A stretch of DNA of 64,000 bases from Planctomycetales bacterium (GTDB lineage Bacteria > Planctomycetota > Planctomycetia > Planctomycetales > Planctomycetaceae), in the NCBI GenBank assembly GCA_026400835.1, contig JAPLOA010000077.1, forward strand, positions 1 to 64,000. The letters run 5' to 3'. Shown here piece after piece: positions 43,070 to 51,803 of the stretch. Below the pieces are notes generated by a model. That model was not told the origin of the DNA. It ran no database searches and worked only from the letters and a program-made list of their open reading frames with translations. Every line of letters starts with the position of its first letter. The stretch's first letter is position 1. Position numbers and translations under genes: made by a program.

Positions 43070-43714
43070 TCAGAGTCGAACACCGGCAAGGTGATAGCCC
43101 GTTTTTTTGACCAGTTCACAACCGGTAAGAAATCCCTCATCCTGACCGATCACCCAGCGAACGACACCGTCGATCCGATGTTCTTCTTCTTCCGTCCACC
43201 ACACAAACTGCGCATCACACTCAACGGGAGCAGCAGCGGCAACCTGCATGCACATTCCGTCTCGTGAGTAATTGATCACGACTGCTGGCTGAGACTTTGG
43301 GCCTCCGTCAATCCAGAGCATCTTGCCATAGATTCGGCAGGCATACCGGATACTTTGGCGTTCGCAACCGGGCAGCTTCAACGCAATTTCGTTCGGAATT
43401 GGTTCCTGTAGCGCGATGCCGGCTTCTGTGCCTGTTCCTGTTCCTTCGGGATTCGCCCAATGAACAATTCCCGGGATTGCGATTTCCGGCCCGCGCGAAG
43501 AAGAGCTGACGATAAAGGTCAGATGCTGTCCCACGGCCAGAGGTGACTGAGACAGGACATGGACATCAATTCCAACGGCACCAAGAATGGTCACCGTCTG
43601 CTGCCTGAGTCCGATGCTGACAATGCCGACCGGTTTCGGGGCAACATGGCGGAGAACACTGGAACCACCCAGTCGAAAGCGGCGATCAGTTCGCGTGCGC
43701 GGAGCGTCGATCAT
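43070..43714 (-). CDS. Protein with two PilZ-like domains
   Basis: A 214-residue cytoplasmic protein, probably with tandem PilZ-like beta-barrels. In the second half ERQSIRYACRIYGKM resembles the N-terminal RxxxR-type c-di-GMP motif and INYSRDGMCMQV the (D/N)xSxxG motif of PilZ domains. The first half has RRFRLGGSSVLRHVAP and HWANPEGTGTGTEAGIALQ, the latter like the end strand 'G..F' of PilZ. If real, it would be a c-di-GMP effector, which fits with the HD-GYP protein elsewhere in the window. No membrane helix or signal peptide is seen. It is convergent with the tetR gene (51 bases between stops). Confidence 0.6.
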   Translation of the reverse strand: MIDAPRTRTDRRFRLGGSSVLRHVAPKPVGIVSIGLRQQTVTILGAVGIDVHVLSQSPLAVGQHLTFIVSSSSRGPEIAIPGIVHWANPEGTGTGTEAGIALQEPIPNEIALKLPGCERQSIRYACRIYGKMLWIDGGPKSQPAVVINYSRDGMCMQVAAAAPVECDAQFVWWTEEEEHRIDGVVRWVIGQDEGFLTGCELVKKTGYHLAGVRL

Positions 43715-43873
43715 ACCTCAGGCCCTTCAGGAGGCTGTTGTCAAAATGCAACATCCTGAGTCTCGAACCGACGCGGAGACTTCTTGCTTTCAATTGTGGC
43801 TGGTCGGCCTGAATTCATGAGAATCGCCGCACGGCAGTTCCGACCGTGCAGCGCTACTGATTTTCCAGCAGTT

Positions 43874-45607
43874 CTAGTAATTCCAGTTGACACCGACGCT
43901 GAGAGTATTCTGGAACAGGTTGCCACGCTCTGTCTGAATCTCCGGAAAGACGTTCAGGAGCGGACTGGATTGATAGAGAATAGACTCGTTCGGATCAGCA
44001 ATCTGTCCGACCCACAACCAGTTCCAGCCCAGATTCAGATTCGCCTCTTCCAGCAACTGAATATCTTTCAGCACCGGCACGGCCCCGAAGATTGGCAACT
44101 GAACATTCAATCCCTGCTCAAACAATGGGGACAAGTGCACCGTTGTGTCCTGATCGGCAAAAGCATTCTGCGATGGGCCCTGCGTTGTGTTCGTGTCAAA
44201 CATCTGGGTTTCAAGATCGTTTCCGGTAACGGGGTCTGGTGTGACCTGAACCCCCATAAAGTTGCCGATATTGTCGCCGCTCAGATGTATCTTTTCTTCG
44301 TTGAACATAGCGGCAAGTCGGGTCGAACCCGTGAACCTGACGCCTTTGTTATCACCCAGTTCGTACTGGAAACCAAATTCAGGGCCGGCCAGATTGCTGG
44401 TCACATGACTATTAATGAAGGACTTCACGATCAGGTGGGTTGAATTCGTTCCTGTCAGAGCGTTGAAGTCCGTGGTTCCTCCTTCACCTGGCGTATCCGG
44501 GATGATGGTCGAGTTGGTTCCCCCGCCCGTGCCTGAGATTATACCATCACCGACCGGGAAGATCTTGGCATTGTCAGGCGACGTGCCATTTCCAGTCCCG
44601 TAGGCGAGCAGCGTTGATTCGCCATGGAAGGCGAATGTTTCGTCAACACGATAGTAGCGACCGCCGAAGATTGGTCTCACAACAAGATTGCCGCGATCAA
44701 TCGTTGGTGCGAAGGCCCAGTCGATTGATCCACCGTAAGTGTTCAGCTGATGTTGCAGGATGAATTGCAGATCGTAAGGAACGGTTGAGCCGTTCAGACC
44801 ATTGGTCGGTGGGGATGGGTCACCCGAAAGAATCGGGATGCCATAAAGATTCAGCACAGTGCGATCAAGAACGTCGAACGTGGTTCCGTAGATTCCGTAG
44901 TCGTCCACGTCAGTGGAATCGAACACGACGCCTGGGGGAAGAATTTGGTTCTGAGTGATGTCATAATCATTAGTTCCTCCAGCGTTGAAGGCCACGCCAC
45001 TGGTGTGACCACCGGAGGCCTGCATGTTCAAAGCCGTCAACGTGTCCATACGGTGAGAAAGGGCGATCGCTCGGGCATCGAACGTTGCCGTCGCTGCGCC
45101 ACTGAACTGAGCATTGATCAACATGCCTGAACCGTCTGCGTTTGTGAATCCGCTGGTCAGGCGCATCCCATCATTGTCAAGCTGTGGGATTGTTGATCCC
45201 GAGGCCGCATTGAAATAGTTGTAGTAATCCATGCCAGTGACAACCGAAGGGCCGCCACTGCTGTTTTGCTGCAGATAGGTTTGCACTCCCTCAGCACCGA
45301 CGAGGCCGCCCAGTTTCCGGGTGCGGGTGTGGGTGTAGTCGACTCCAAAGGTCCACTTGCGAGGACTATTGAATGGTCCGAAGCCATTGTTGGAGTTGTT
45401 GAACCACAGTCCATCAGAGTTGTACGTCTGATCGAAGAGATTCTGATACGGCGACTGCGACGGATACGGATTGTATCCATCCGGGTAAGCCCCCTGCGGC
45501 ATTGGCTGCTGTGGACCTGGAGGGCCATACTGTGCCTGGACGCTGCGCCCGGCTGCCAGCATGAGTATGAAGGGCACGAACGCCTTGAGTGAGTGCCGAA
45601 TCCGCAT
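43874..45607 (-). CDS. Outer-membrane beta-barrel protein of planctomycete type
   Basis: A 577-residue exported protein. The start at 45607 follows AAGGATGG; a frame opening 11 codons upstream has no ribosome site. The signal peptide is MRIRHSLKAFVPFILMLAAGRSVQAQ, followed by a Pro/Gly/Tyr/Gln-rich stretch (YGPPGPQQPMPQGAYPDG). The rest has alternating amphipathic strands with many aromatic residues, Gly/Asn/Thr-rich loops and a C-terminal aromatic strand (NTLSVGVNWNY), ending in Tyr. That pattern is a beta-barrel of the kind found in many planctomycete outer-membrane proteins, such as the BBP7-like families. Whether it is a porin or purely structural is unknown. It stands alone. Confidence 0.7.
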   Translation of the reverse strand: MRIRHSLKAFVPFILMLAAGRSVQAQYGPPGPQQPMPQGAYPDGYNPYPSQSPYQNLFDQTYNSDGLWFNNSNNGFGPFNSPRKWTFGVDYTHTRTRKLGGLVGAEGVQTYLQQNSSGGPSVVTGMDYYNYFNAASGSTIPQLDNDGMRLTSGFTNADGSGMLINAQFSGAATATFDARAIALSHRMDTLTALNMQASGGHTSGVAFNAGGTNDYDITQNQILPPGVVFDSTDVDDYGIYGTTFDVLDRTVLNLYGIPILSGDPSPPTNGLNGSTVPYDLQFILQHQLNTYGGSIDWAFAPTIDRGNLVVRPIFGGRYYRVDETFAFHGESTLLAYGTGNGTSPDNAKIFPVGDGIISGTGGGTNSTIIPDTPGEGGTTDFNALTGTNSTHLIVKSFINSHVTSNLAGPEFGFQYELGDNKGVRFTGSTRLAAMFNEEKIHLSGDNIGNFMGVQVTPDPVTGNDLETQMFDTNTTQGPSQNAFADQDTTVHLSPLFEQGLNVQLPIFGAVPVLKDIQLLEEANLNLGWNWLWVGQIADPNESILYQSSPLLNVFPEIQTERGNLFQNTLSVGVNWNY

Positions 45608-45879
45608 TGATCCATCCTTGGAGAAGCTGCAGTAAATCACTGCCTTCGCTGATGTTCTCCCGATTCCTGATGTTCAGCTTCTGCGCGGTGGCACCGACAG
45701 AATCTGCGCATCAGGACGGTCATAGCGGAAGTATCGGTCAGGCAATTTGTGAAACTGTAGGGTTTGTTCCGGATGTGCCGGGTTTTCGCTTTATGCCTGC
45801 CATAACGCTGCCCGTGAGTGTCTCAGATCGCCATTCTTCCGGACTTCCAGACCCGCAGAATCTGCCGCAAGCGGGCGGT

Positions 45880-46932
45880 TCACAACCCGTAAACCTCATA
45901 AGGTGCTTCACACGGATTGCCTCGTGCAATATGCATCTCTCCGGCTTCAACGGACATAATCACCGAAAATACAGTCTTCCAATAGCCGTGGCCCGGATCG
46001 TCATTTGCGTGACGACACACGGATCGCGGGAACTCCGTATGGTCCTTTAACGCGGACTTCAGACTTTCCATGTTCGCGCAGGAAACGCCGGTCTTCAATA
46101 ACTGGCTCATCCGCTCCAGTCGAGGCCGGGACTGAATCAACTCCGGAAACTGACTATTCATGGAAGCGAGATCCGGATGCAGACAATGATTCGTGTGGAG
46201 CAATACGTCCTCTGCCTCCGGTCTGAGCACTTTCACGTCATCAATCGTGACTTCCAGGTTCGCGGGGCCATCGGGAGTGCTGAGCATTATGTTGGCAGGG
46301 ATGGCTCTTGTTGCGTCCGAGATAACGCTGACGGCATGCTTCAGTGATTGCCCTTCAAAAACTCGCCGCAGCGTAAAGTAGTGCGGAACGCCCACAGCGC
46401 GCGCCGGGGCTGGCAGAGAATTCAGGCAGGCGGCCATCCCGGCTTCACTCATTCCGATGTACGCGATCAGTCCGGCCTGTGTTACAGTCATAAAGGCCGG
46501 TTTGTTGCTGGGTCTTCTGGTCAGCACGACTGTAAACGGATCGAGCGCGGGATCGTTGTCCCAGTTTTGGCCGATCAGCGAAATCTGCTGCTGTTCTTTT
46601 CGAAGAGAGAATGATGTGCAGCCGCTGTCCATGTCCGCTGTGAGCTGATTTCTGATCTGGAGAAACATCAGATCATCAACGGATAAGCCCGAACTTTGAG
46701 CAGTTCCTGAAAGTTCATCGAGCAGGTCAGGAGCCCAGTTCCGTACAAATTGAGTACTTTGGTGAATGACAGATAAGACGGTTTCGCGGCGCAGCTTCAG
46801 AGTCTGAGCGATGCGATCCCATGAGGTTTCCACAAAACCTTTCAGCTCTTCCTTCAGGGATTCCCCGATCTGCCGACCAATCTCGAAGTGACTGCCGGAA
46901 ACTTCAATGTGTCGATAGCGATTGGCAATCAT
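45880..46932 (-). CDS. C45-family autoproteolytic acyltransferase/hydrolase
   Basis: A 350-residue Ntn-type hydrolase of peptidase family C45 (relatives of acyl-CoA:6-aminopenicillanate acyltransferase). The start RHIEVSGSHFEIGRQIGESLKEEL matches the family N-terminus 'G.p.e.G...G'. The predicted self-cleavage site is G104-C105 in MDSGCTSFSL, C105 becoming the N-terminal nucleophile. GQNWDNDP and TQAGLIAYIGMSEAGMAACLNSL follow in the usual order. Such enzymes remove or transfer acyl groups on amides in secondary metabolism, or act as amidases. No signal peptide is present. The substrate cannot be told. It is a single gene on the minus strand, 220 bases past the ADP-ribosylglycohydrolase gene stop. 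Confidence 0.88.
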   Translation of the reverse strand: MIANRYRHIEVSGSHFEIGRQIGESLKEELKGFVETSWDRIAQTLKLRRETVLSVIHQSTQFVRNWAPDLLDELSGTAQSSGLSVDDLMFLQIRNQLTADMDSGCTSFSLRKEQQQISLIGQNWDNDPALDPFTVVLTRRPSNKPAFMTVTQAGLIAYIGMSEAGMAACLNSLPAPARAVGVPHYFTLRRVFEGQSLKHAVSVISDATRAIPANIMLSTPDGPANLEVTIDDVKVLRPEAEDVLLHTNHCLHPDLASMNSQFPELIQSRPRLERMSQLLKTGVSCANMESLKSALKDHTEFPRSVCRHANDDPGHGYWKTVFSVIMSVEAGEMHIARGNPCEAPYEVYGL

Positions 46933-47153
46933 CGGGATTGTTCCTCGTCGTTCCGGGATCCTCGAACGGCGTTGATTGAGTCACCTGCAAAGCGTCTTCG
47001 TTTGTCGCCACGCCGCGGGCGACGGCTTTGGATCAGGCCGCCTGCAAGGATTCTGAGTGATTTCGGCCATCACGGAAGTCTGCCAGATGAATGCGATACA
47101 AGATCTGCCGGAATTCCGGACGACTGGCTGATCGCTTGATGTGGGCTCATGGC

Positions 47154-48230
47154 TTAATACGGCGGCAGAAGTCGTCGGAAACCGTGCCACAGGACGGTGG
47201 GGACAAACACCATGTTTCGCAGCAGTAATTTGAAATATCCTGCCCGCATAACATGTTGCCGGGATTGTTCTTGCGGAATGGTCAGAGCATATCCCAGTTG
47301 TTCAATCCATTCTAAAGATCGGGGCCAGTCGACGAACTTTTGACGAAAGGGCATTGGAATCCCGTCAATGCCAACGCGACATCCCACGATGCCTCCTGTG
47401 ATGGCTGCGGTTGTGTCGGCATCGCCGCCGCATTCAATGACCGCCCGAACAGCCTGCTCCCAGTCTTCTGGATGACTGAGCCACGCATGGATTGCAACCG
47501 GAACAGTTTGATTGACGAATCCACTCACGAATCCTGCGACTCCCCGCGAAGCTGCAAACGCTGCGGTACTCTCGCGTCGAGTGACCGAATCCGCTGCGGC
47601 GTTAAGCAGCTTCAATAATTCCCCGGCACTGCCAGTGAAATCAAAATCAAGGTCTCTGAGATACTGGAGCAGTGCCTCGGCTGTTGGAAGTTCTGTGCGA
47701 GTCGAAATTCGGGCGGCTGCTGCGACCACCAGAGCACCAGCTTCCGCGCGAGGATCTGTGTGGGTGATTCGAGTTGAGCGATGCACAAGTTGCACGAGCT
47801 TCCTGGTATCGTCTACCGCAGCACCCAGAATCGCAGCACGCATTGCAGGGCCGTTTCCCGCGGAGAACACGCCGCTGCGCGAAGAGGGTATTCCGCAAAG
47901 CAATCGCATGCAGGCGCGAAGAGTTGCGAGACCCGTACCGGCCGGAATTCCCAACAGCCACCAACGCAGGCGTTTGGCAAATGACGCTTCAAACCGCTCT
48001 GGATCAAAGCCTGACTCCACCAGTGACTCCGCAACCATGCAGGAATGTTCTGTGTCATCAGACATCATGCCTCGACCAGGCAGGAAGCGAAATCGGTCTG
48101 GGGCTCCCAGCATGCGCCCAGCTCGTTCGGCGGTCAGCCCTTCATAGGGCAAACCGAGCGCATCTCCGAGTGCGGTTCCGATCAGGCACCCCGTCGTATG
48201 CTTTTCGTTGATCGAACTATTTGTTTCCAT
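47154..48230 (-). CDS. ADP-ribosylglycohydrolase family protein (DraG-like)
   Basis: A 358-residue hydrolase that removes ADP-ribose from modified proteins or nucleic acids in the cytoplasm. GCLIGTALGDALGLPYEG opens the all-alpha DraG/ARH fold. The metal-site motifs are present: MMSDDTEHSCM (first pair of acids), HTDPRAEAGAL, and ECGGDADTTAAITGGIVGC (the C-terminal DADTT di-acid). The start ATG at 48230 is used; 38 further in-frame codons upstream have no ribosome site or domain. It has no neighbour from an ADP-ribosyltransferase, DarT or macrodomain family here, so its target is unknown. The C-terminal ~35 residues (LLLRNMVFVPTVLWHGFRRLLPPY) are hydrophobic and aromatic. Confidence 0.93.
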   Translation of the reverse strand: METNSSINEKHTTGCLIGTALGDALGLPYEGLTAERAGRMLGAPDRFRFLPGRGMMSDDTEHSCMVAESLVESGFDPERFEASFAKRLRWWLLGIPAGTGLATLRACMRLLCGIPSSRSGVFSAGNGPAMRAAILGAAVDDTRKLVQLVHRSTRITHTDPRAEAGALVVAAAARISTRTELPTAEALLQYLRDLDFDFTGSAGELLKLLNAAADSVTRRESTAAFAASRGVAGFVSGFVNQTVPVAIHAWLSHPEDWEQAVRAVIECGGDADTTAAITGGIVGCRVGIDGIPMPFRQKFVDWPRSLEWIEQLGYALTIPQEQSRQHVMRAGYFKLLLRNMVFVPTVLWHGFRRLLPPY

Positions 48231-48405
48231 AAGCTGTATTCGATGCCTGCTGTTTTGCGACTGACGGACCGGTCGTTCGTGTGGTTTCAGGTTTTCAGGC
48301 CTGATTCTGGAGCAAACGTGGCGTTCTGTGTAGACTGTGGGCACCAGTTACTTCGGGTGACAAGCGTGGGACTACAATTCTCAAGCCATTCAGCGAGTAA
48401 AAGCG

Positions 48406-48804
48406 ATGGAAAATAGTGATGCAGACCTGACGGCAGCCGAAGATCTGGCCCAACAGTTTGCTTTGACAGAAGACGGCTTGCTGAAAGTCTACAGTGCCGG
48501 AGAAGTCACGGTCCTTGGTTTTGGTGGCAGTGACGTTCCCTCTGAATTTAATGCGGCTCATTATCGAGCGGCGATTTCAGACCTCGTGAAGGCCCATCAC
48601 TCAACGATTGTCGCCTTTGATCTGACGGGGGTTCGATTGGTTCCCAGCGGCATGCTGGGACTGCTGGTCTCCTTGACCCGCATCCCGGGTCTGCCCCTGA
48701 AGATCCAGGTCTTTAACCCCAGTCGTGATGTGCGCGAAGTTCTTTCCATCACGAAGCTGAATCGCATGATTGAAGTTCATGAGATTGATGTGACGGAGAA
48801 GTAA
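48406..48804 (+). CDS. STAS-domain protein (anti-sigma-factor-antagonist-like)
   Basis: A 132-residue single STAS domain. The central FDLTGVRLVPSGMLGLLVSL is the typical strand-helix with the phosphorylatable Ser (S in VPSG) of SpoIIAA/RsbV-like anti-anti-sigma factors. VREVLSITKLNRMIEVHEI matches the C-terminal helix. The N-terminal ~30 residues are an acidic lead-in. STAS proteins bind an anti-sigma or stressosome partner, usually a serine kinase; none is encoded next to it. It starts a co-directional group with the alpha/beta hydrolase (10-base gap), the RNase HII-like gene and the HEPN gene. Confidence 0.85.
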   Translation: MENSDADLTAAEDLAQQFALTEDGLLKVYSAGEVTVLGFGGSDVPSEFNAAHYRAAISDLVKAHHSTIVAFDLTGVRLVPSGMLGLLVSLTRIPGLPLKIQVFNPSRDVREVLSITKLNRMIEVHEIDVTEK

Positions 48805-48814
48805 GGAGACATCT

Positions 48815-49681
48815 GTGAGCGGGAATTCAGAGCATGTGGAGACAGTGGACGGCGTCAGAGTTCACATGTTCGATCTTAGGCCCGGTGGCAGTGAAACACT
48901 GCTGATGCTTCACGGTGTCGGCCGTGCTGGCCGGACCTTTTCATCCTATGCGACGCTGTTTCCGAATCGCTTTAGTATCCGCGCCATCGATTTTCGTGGA
49001 CACGGACAATCGGGGCGAGCAGGCAATCGCTATCGAGTGGTCGACTACGTTGAAGATGCGATTGCCGCGGCTGAAGCCATCGGCAAACCATTTGTGGTCT
49101 ATGGGCACTCTCTGGGAGCGTTAGTCAGCATCGCTCTGGCTGCGAGTCGACCGAAGTTAGTTTCAGCCGTCATTCTGGAAGATCCTCCTTCTCCGGGATA
49201 CTGGCACCAGTTGCAGACGACGAATTATTTTCCCACATTTCAGGCGATGCATCGTTGGGCCGGCCGCAAAGATTTGTCTGTGGCTGATATTTCGGCTGAG
49301 TTCGGTAATGAACCGCTGAAGACATTTTCTGACGGTCGAATTTTGAAAATCTCCGACGTCCGTGATGGTGTCTCCCTGAGGTTTACGGCTCGCTGTCTGC
49401 ACGATCTGGATCCTGCGGTGATGGAAGCCATCCTCGAAGGGCAATGGCCGAAGAACTACGATATTGAAGCTTGCTTGCGGGATATTCAGTGTCCCCTGCT
49501 GATTCTTCGTGGCGATGTTGCGAAAGGCGGAATGTTGTCGGATACTGATGCGGCGGGTCTCCTGAAGCAGGTCAAGGAAGGCATCTGCATCGATTTCCCC
49601 ACAGCCGGACATTTATTGCACTGGCAGGTGCAGGCAGAGGCATCAATGCAGGTCAGCGCATTTCTTGAGTCATTGTCCTGA
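48815..49681 (+). CDS. Alpha/beta hydrolase
   Basis: A 288-residue alpha/beta hydrolase. LLMLHGVGRAGRTFSSYA supplies the oxyanion HG, FVVYGHSLGALVSIALAAS the nucleophile elbow (GHSLG), LLILRGDVAKGG the acid region, and DFPTAGHLLHWQV the catalytic His. No signal peptide, so cytoplasmic. It starts with GTG at 48815, preceded by the strong site AAGGAGA with 5 bases' spacing. It resembles 2-hydroxymuconic semialdehyde hydrolase/peroxidase-like members, but the substrate is unknown. It is 10 bases after the STAS gene and 36 bases before the RNase HII-like gene. Confidence 0.9.
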   Translation: MSGNSEHVETVDGVRVHMFDLRPGGSETLLMLHGVGRAGRTFSSYATLFPNRFSIRAIDFRGHGQSGRAGNRYRVVDYVEDAIAAAEAIGKPFVVYGHSLGALVSIALAASRPKLVSAVILEDPPSPGYWHQLQTTNYFPTFQAMHRWAGRKDLSVADISAEFGNEPLKTFSDGRILKISDVRDGVSLRFTARCLHDLDPAVMEAILEGQWPKNYDIEACLRDIQCPLLILRGDVAKGGMLSDTDAAGLLKQVKEGICIDFPTAGHLLHWQVQAEASMQVSAFLESLS

Positions 49682-49717
49682 GTCGCATCGACGATTCCCT
49701 TTGGAAACCTTGCCGGA

Positions 49718-50680
49718 ATGTCTCGTCGTCTGCTGATAGGAACTGATGAAGCTGGCTACGGTCCCAATCTTGGACCACTCACCGTAACAGCGACCGCATG
49801 GGAGATCCCCGAAAGTGTCGAACCAGCCTCACTGTGGGAAGAGTTCGGCAAAGTTGTAACGAACGCCCCTACTCGAGGTGATCAGAGACTGTTCGTTGCC
49901 GATTCGAAACAGGTCTATTCTTCCGGTGACGGGCTTGAAGATCTGGAGGTTGCGGTCCTCGCATTTCTTCGCACTCTGGATTGTCCTGTGTCGACAATTG
50001 ACGAGTTATGTCAGGGGATCTCCGGAGCCGATTTCACGACTCTCTATCAGGGAGAAGCGTGGAATTCGATACCGGGAAAGTCTCTGCCGTGTGATGCCAG
50101 TGAAGATCATATTCTTGAATGGGAGCAGACACTGGCTGACGTGATGCTTCAGAAGCAGATTCGTCTGCTGGGAATTCGCAGTCGAATCATGTTTCCCAAA
50201 GAGTTCAATCAGCGGGTTGCCGAATCGGATTCCAAAGGCGTGGTTCTTTCAAATGCGACCATGGAACTTGTGCGTGAGCTTGTCGATCAGTTTACTGACG
50301 ATGACGCTTCAGTTTTCGTGGTTTGTGATAAGCATGGTGGTCGGAACCGATACGATGAATTAATTGCCTCTCACTTCGATGATCAGTTTGTTTTCCGGAT
50401 GGAAGAGGGGCGTGAACGATCGCGTTATCGGATGGGGCGGATTGAGTTTTGCTTCAGGACTCGGGCCGAAGAATTGCTGCCGGTGGCTCTGTCGTCGATG
50501 GTCTCGAAGTACCTTCGAGAAGTGCTGATGCATCAATTCAATGAATTCTGGGCGACGCATGTCCCGGGCCTGAAACCGACTCAGGGGTACCCCGTCGATG
50601 CGAAGCGATTTCGTGATGACATCGCAGAGGCGATTCGAGTGCTCGAGGTGGATGATTCCCATCTATGGCGAAACCGCTGA
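49718..50680 (+). CDS. Divergent RNase HII-like protein
   Basis: A 320-residue protein with the order of elements of type 2 RNase H, though much longer than RNase HII (~200). GTDEAGYGPNLGPLTV (residues 8-23) matches the RNase HII GxDEAGRGPLxGPVV start; the two catalytic acids are D10 and E11. The usual GRG that reads the RNA-DNA junction is GYG here. VADSKQVY (60-67) matches the DSK element. FVVCDKHGG (200-208) carries the third acid D204. SSMVSKYLREV (259-269) is the SxxxKxxR segment, but the expected final Asp is E268. GYPVDAKRF (290-298) matches the GYP block. An inserted ~110-residue region separates the DSK element from D204. It may be an RNase H fold nuclease with altered specificity or an inactive relative. 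In line with STAS, hydrolase and HEPN genes. Confidence 0.7.
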   Translation: MSRRLLIGTDEAGYGPNLGPLTVTATAWEIPESVEPASLWEEFGKVVTNAPTRGDQRLFVADSKQVYSSGDGLEDLEVAVLAFLRTLDCPVSTIDELCQGISGADFTTLYQGEAWNSIPGKSLPCDASEDHILEWEQTLADVMLQKQIRLLGIRSRIMFPKEFNQRVAESDSKGVVLSNATMELVRELVDQFTDDDASVFVVCDKHGGRNRYDELIASHFDDQFVFRMEEGRERSRYRMGRIEFCFRTRAEELLPVALSSMVSKYLREVLMHQFNEFWATHVPGLKPTQGYPVDAKRFRDDIAEAIRVLEVDDSHLWRNR

Positions 50681-50846
50681 GATTCTCGGACTGGAATGGT
50701 TGCCGTCTACGATACAACCGGTATCACCGGCCGATTTTTCGAGGGACTCACTGTATCGCAGCGTTTGAAGGGAAAAATTCGGGATTCATGTCTTCTTGCT
50801 CCGGAGGATGCTGGGATTCAACATCCCCGTCCCCAGGGAGGTACCG

Positions 50847-51671
50847 ATGAGAGATCCCGTGTCCGAAGGACTTTTTTCGCTCGCTGTTGGCCTGCGTCCC
50901 TACGTAGAGTCACGGGTGACTTGCGTCTATCGTGACGCAGATTTGGCTTCTGAGATTCTGAACTGGGATGCTCAGGCCCTGATGGTTTTCATGTGGGATC
51001 GATGGAATGATTTGTTCCGCAACGAGCTGTCATTTATTGAACGCAGCCTGATCAGCGAGCTGCGAGATTTTCGCAATCGCTGGGCGCACCAGGACTATTT
51101 GGAAGAATCAGATGTCTATCGAGTCCTTGACGATATCGAGCGACTCCTGAAAGCCGTTAACAGTGCGGAAAGTCTGGTTGTACGCTCCATGAGAATCGAG
51201 AGCCTGAATCGTTTGTGGATAAAAGAACTGGGCGATGACGCTCGGCATCGAAGATTCCGCCTGCTCTGGCCCTACCTGCTTTGCGGGGCCAGTTCTTTTG
51301 CGATCACGTGGGCTCTTGCCTACCTCATGAGTGCTCCGTGGTCATGGATTCTGAGTACGCTTGTTACTTTGGGTCTGATTCGTATTGCCTTCCTCCAGGC
51401 GATGCGAGAATCCCGGCGTGGTCCCGGTCCGCATGAATGTTCCCGTTGTGGTCGAATTGTTTACACGGTCGAATGCCCTTATTGCCGCCCACAGCATCTG
51501 GAGCGCACTGTCAGCGATTCAGACGGATCGGGATTCCGACTCAGCGGAACTTCAAGCGGCTTTCGTATCGCCAAAGAGTCACAGTCCGCTCGCAAAAGCG
51601 GAACGGCGAACAGTGCAAATCTGGTCCCTGTGATCATTGAGAACGGAACTGCTGACGTCAATCAGAACTGA
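50847..51671 (+). CDS. Swt1-type HEPN domain protein with two membrane helices and a zinc ribbon
   Basis: A 274-residue protein. GGAGG lies 5 bases before the ATG at 50847, which fixes the start against the earlier frame at 50796. Residues ~5-105 form a Swt1-like HEPN domain: ALMVFMWDRWNDLF, then LISELRDFRNRWAHQDYLEE and DVYRVLDDIERLLKAV. RNRWAH (76-81) is the Rx4H active-site motif found in HEPN ribonucleases. Two hydrophobic helices follow (~139-162 and ~164-186), then a four-Cys zinc ribbon (C198, C201, C210, C213; CSRCG..CPYC) and a Ser/Gly-rich disordered tail. HEPN RNases act in toxin-antitoxin and defence systems. Membrane tethering with a zinc ribbon is unusual to my knowledge. It follows the RNase HII-like gene by 166 bases. 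Confidence 0.75.
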   Translation: MRDPVSEGLFSLAVGLRPYVESRVTCVYRDADLASEILNWDAQALMVFMWDRWNDLFRNELSFIERSLISELRDFRNRWAHQDYLEESDVYRVLDDIERLLKAVNSAESLVVRSMRIESLNRLWIKELGDDARHRRFRLLWPYLLCGASSFAITWALAYLMSAPWSWILSTLVTLGLIRIAFLQAMRESRRGPGPHECSRCGRIVYTVECPYCRPQHLERTVSDSDGSGFRLSGTSSGFRIAKESQSARKSGTANSANLVPVIIENGTADVNQN

Positions 51672-51803
51672 CTGCTCAGACGAATCGCGTTGTTCGGAGT
51701 AACGAAGACTCCAGAGGACATCAATGCTGACCATGGCTGTCAGAAAACGTCAGTCTGAGTGATGGTGGGCGACTTTTCGGATTTCAACCGCTGAGATTTT
51801 TCT

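Noticed and set aside
45589-46050. 153-codon plus-strand frame over the start of the C45 and barrel-protein region
   Set aside because: It is a shadow of minus-strand genes and has no ribosome site.
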